From Kribbella sp. VKM Ac-2569 (lineage in GTDB: Bacteria; Actinomycetota; Actinomycetes; Propionibacteriales; Kribbellaceae), in NCBI RefSeq assembly GCF_004216905.1, contig NZ_SGXJ01000001.1, positions 2,604,001-2,668,000 of the forward strand: a DNA stretch of 64,000 nucleotides, in the 5' to 3' direction. Shown one piece after another: positions 63,114-64,000 of this stretch (positions are counted from its first letter, which is position 1; every line of letters begins with the position of its first letter). The position numbers were made by a program, and so were the translations under genes. The notes beneath the pieces are model-generated. The model saw nothing but the letters and a program-made list of their open reading frames with translations, was not told where the DNA came from and made no database searches.

Positions 63114-64000
63114 ATGCCCATCGACACCACCGAACATGCCCATGGCAACAACTCCCCTCATTCCAGCTCTCCCGACCTGGTGCTGCCACCGCTGTCCAGG
63201 CGGCAGGCCGATCGGCTCGTGCACCTCGCGCTGCGCACAGCCGCCGACCTCGGTCTCGCCGTTAGCTACCAGGGCGGCGCCGCACTCGTGCCCACCGACA
63301 GCTCCGCCGGCAACCCGGTTCTCGGACTCAGCAATCTCGCGCGCATCCTCGCCCACTTCGACGAGGACCGCTGGCCGCTGCTGATCGAGGAACACTTCCG
63401 CCAACTCCTGGAGCAGCTCCGCCAAGGACCACCGAAACCACCGGACGATCCCGAGCGCGAGCTGATCCAGCGGCTCGTCCCTCGCGACGCGCTGCCGCCC
63501 GACTGGACCGCGGACCGCCCCGATTTCCTCCCCGGCCTGATCTCCGTCCCGTCCGCGGAGGCCGACGGCATCGTCACCATGTACCTGGAGCCGGCCGACC
63601 TGGGCCTCATCTGGTCGGACGCCGAACGCTTCGGCCTCGCCAACCTCCGCCGCCTCGAGGACCAGGTCGAGTACGTCGATCACGACGACCTCCGCATCGC
63701 CTTCGTGTCCGGGACCGCCTTCGCGGCGTCCCGCGCGCTCGTCCTCGACACCGTTCTGCGCGAGTCCCTGCACGTCGAGCACGCGCCCCACGGTGTGCTC
63801 GCCGCGGTCCCGGCCCGGGACACGTTGCTGCTCCACGTGATCGAGGGCCTGACCGTCATCCCGGCGCTCGGCGTCCTGCTGAACGTCGCCGCCCGCTGCC
63901 ACGCCCGTGATCCCGGCCCGCTGTCCCCGGACGTCTACCTGGTGACTCCCGATTTCACCTGGCACTCCGCCACGACGGCACTACCCGACCACACCCCACT
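63114..64000 (+). CDS. Unrecognised protein, 3' truncated by window edge
   Basis: An open frame from an ATG at 63114, with a perfect AAGGAGGA site upstream, runs 295 codons to the edge without a stop. The N-terminus is His/Ser-rich (EHAHGNNSPHSSS); the rest has two repeats of alternating helix and strand, with LARILAHFDEDRWPLLIEEH and HVIEGLTVIPALGVLLNVA. It resembles a DUF1444-like plan only loosely. No signal peptide. Divergent from the thioesterase. Confidence 0.7.
   Translation, partial: MPIDTTEHAHGNNSPHSSSPDLVLPPLSRRQADRLVHLALRTAADLGLAVSYQGGAALVPTDSSAGNPVLGLSNLARILAHFDEDRWPLLIEEHFRQLLEQLRQGPPKPPDDPERELIQRLVPRDALPPDWTADRPDFLPGLISVPSAEADGIVTMYLEPADLGLIWSDAERFGLANLRRLEDQVEYVDHDDLRIAFVSGTAFAASRALVLDTVLRESLHVEHAPHGVLAAVPARDTLLLHVIEGLTVIPALGVLLNVAARCHARDPGPLSPDVYLVTPDFTWHSATTALPDHTP

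Overview
This is a chromosomal window from a high-GC actinobacterium. Evidence for that is the strong G/C third-position bias, mycothiol synthase (mshD), a GlnR-type orphan regulator, ppk next to a MutT1-type Nudix/histidine-phosphatase fusion, a DUF1416/rhodanese/DUF4395 sulfur cluster, PHO boxes of the GTTCACC type and many apparently leaderless start codons. The gene mix (GH35 sugar operon, DUF6318 lipoproteins, choice-of-anchor P protein) would fit Propionibacteriales such as Kribbella; this genus guess is inference. I see no tRNA, rRNA, CRISPR array, prophage or insertion sequence. The order YgfZ, FABP/nitrobindin, DsrE, DUF1416-rhodanese, MoaD-like, GlnR, mshD resembles, from memory, the Rv0811c to Rv0819 block of Mycobacterium tuberculosis, with insertions.

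Layout. 0-2.7 kb: the 3' part of a TetR gene, an FAD monooxygenase and an L-asparaginase II. 2.9-9.7 kb: a translationally coupled galactoside operon (Tat/lipoprotein binding protein, two permeases, GH35 galactosidase, ROK regulator). 9.7-16.2 kb: YgfZ, an F420-type LLM oxidoreductase, a DctA-like dicarboxylate carrier divergent from a CitA/CitB-type two-component pair, a nitrobindin-like protein with a 35-residue membrane peptide gene just upstream, and DsrE. 16.2-18.7 kb: an unrecognised two-gene unit encoding a 605-residue Asp/Gln-rich repeat protein and a 185-residue partner. 18.8-23.1 kb: a membrane cytochrome-b561/molybdopterin fusion, BKACE, dtd and a secreted choice-of-anchor P protein. 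23.4-25.2 kb: a sulfur operon preceded by a cysteine-containing 26-residue leader peptide. 25.3-31 kb: an RDD protein, thioredoxin, HIT protein, ArfB, a run of unknown envelope proteins and a MoaD/ThiS protein. 31.2-39.1 kb: glnR, a 5'-nucleotidase, mshD, two duplicated DUF6318 lipoproteins around a PKD-like protein, and an HSL-type esterase.

39.2-57.8 kb is rich in phosphate genes: ppk, mutT1, a DUF151 nuclease, the pstSCAB operon behind a PHO box and, further on, two PiT transporters with a DUF47/PhoU-like accessory protein, the second PiT having its own PHO box. Between them lie two RDD proteins, DUF2752, a SatD-like HTH protein with a membrane partner, thiC under a TPP riboswitch and a PlsC acyltransferase. 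57.9-64 kb: two DUF202 proteins, a GH3 lipoprotein and a MarR regulator in one tight operon, an EamA transporter divergent from a TetR gene across a shared operator, a six-helix ion channel with an unusual selectivity filter, a hotdog thioesterase and an unrecognised gene running off the right edge.

Regulation visible in the DNA includes two PHO boxes, a TPP riboswitch, the cysteine leader peptide, a TetR operator, a stem that buries a start codon and several GC-rich terminator stems, some of which pair perfectly only in the RNA strand of the gene they would terminate.
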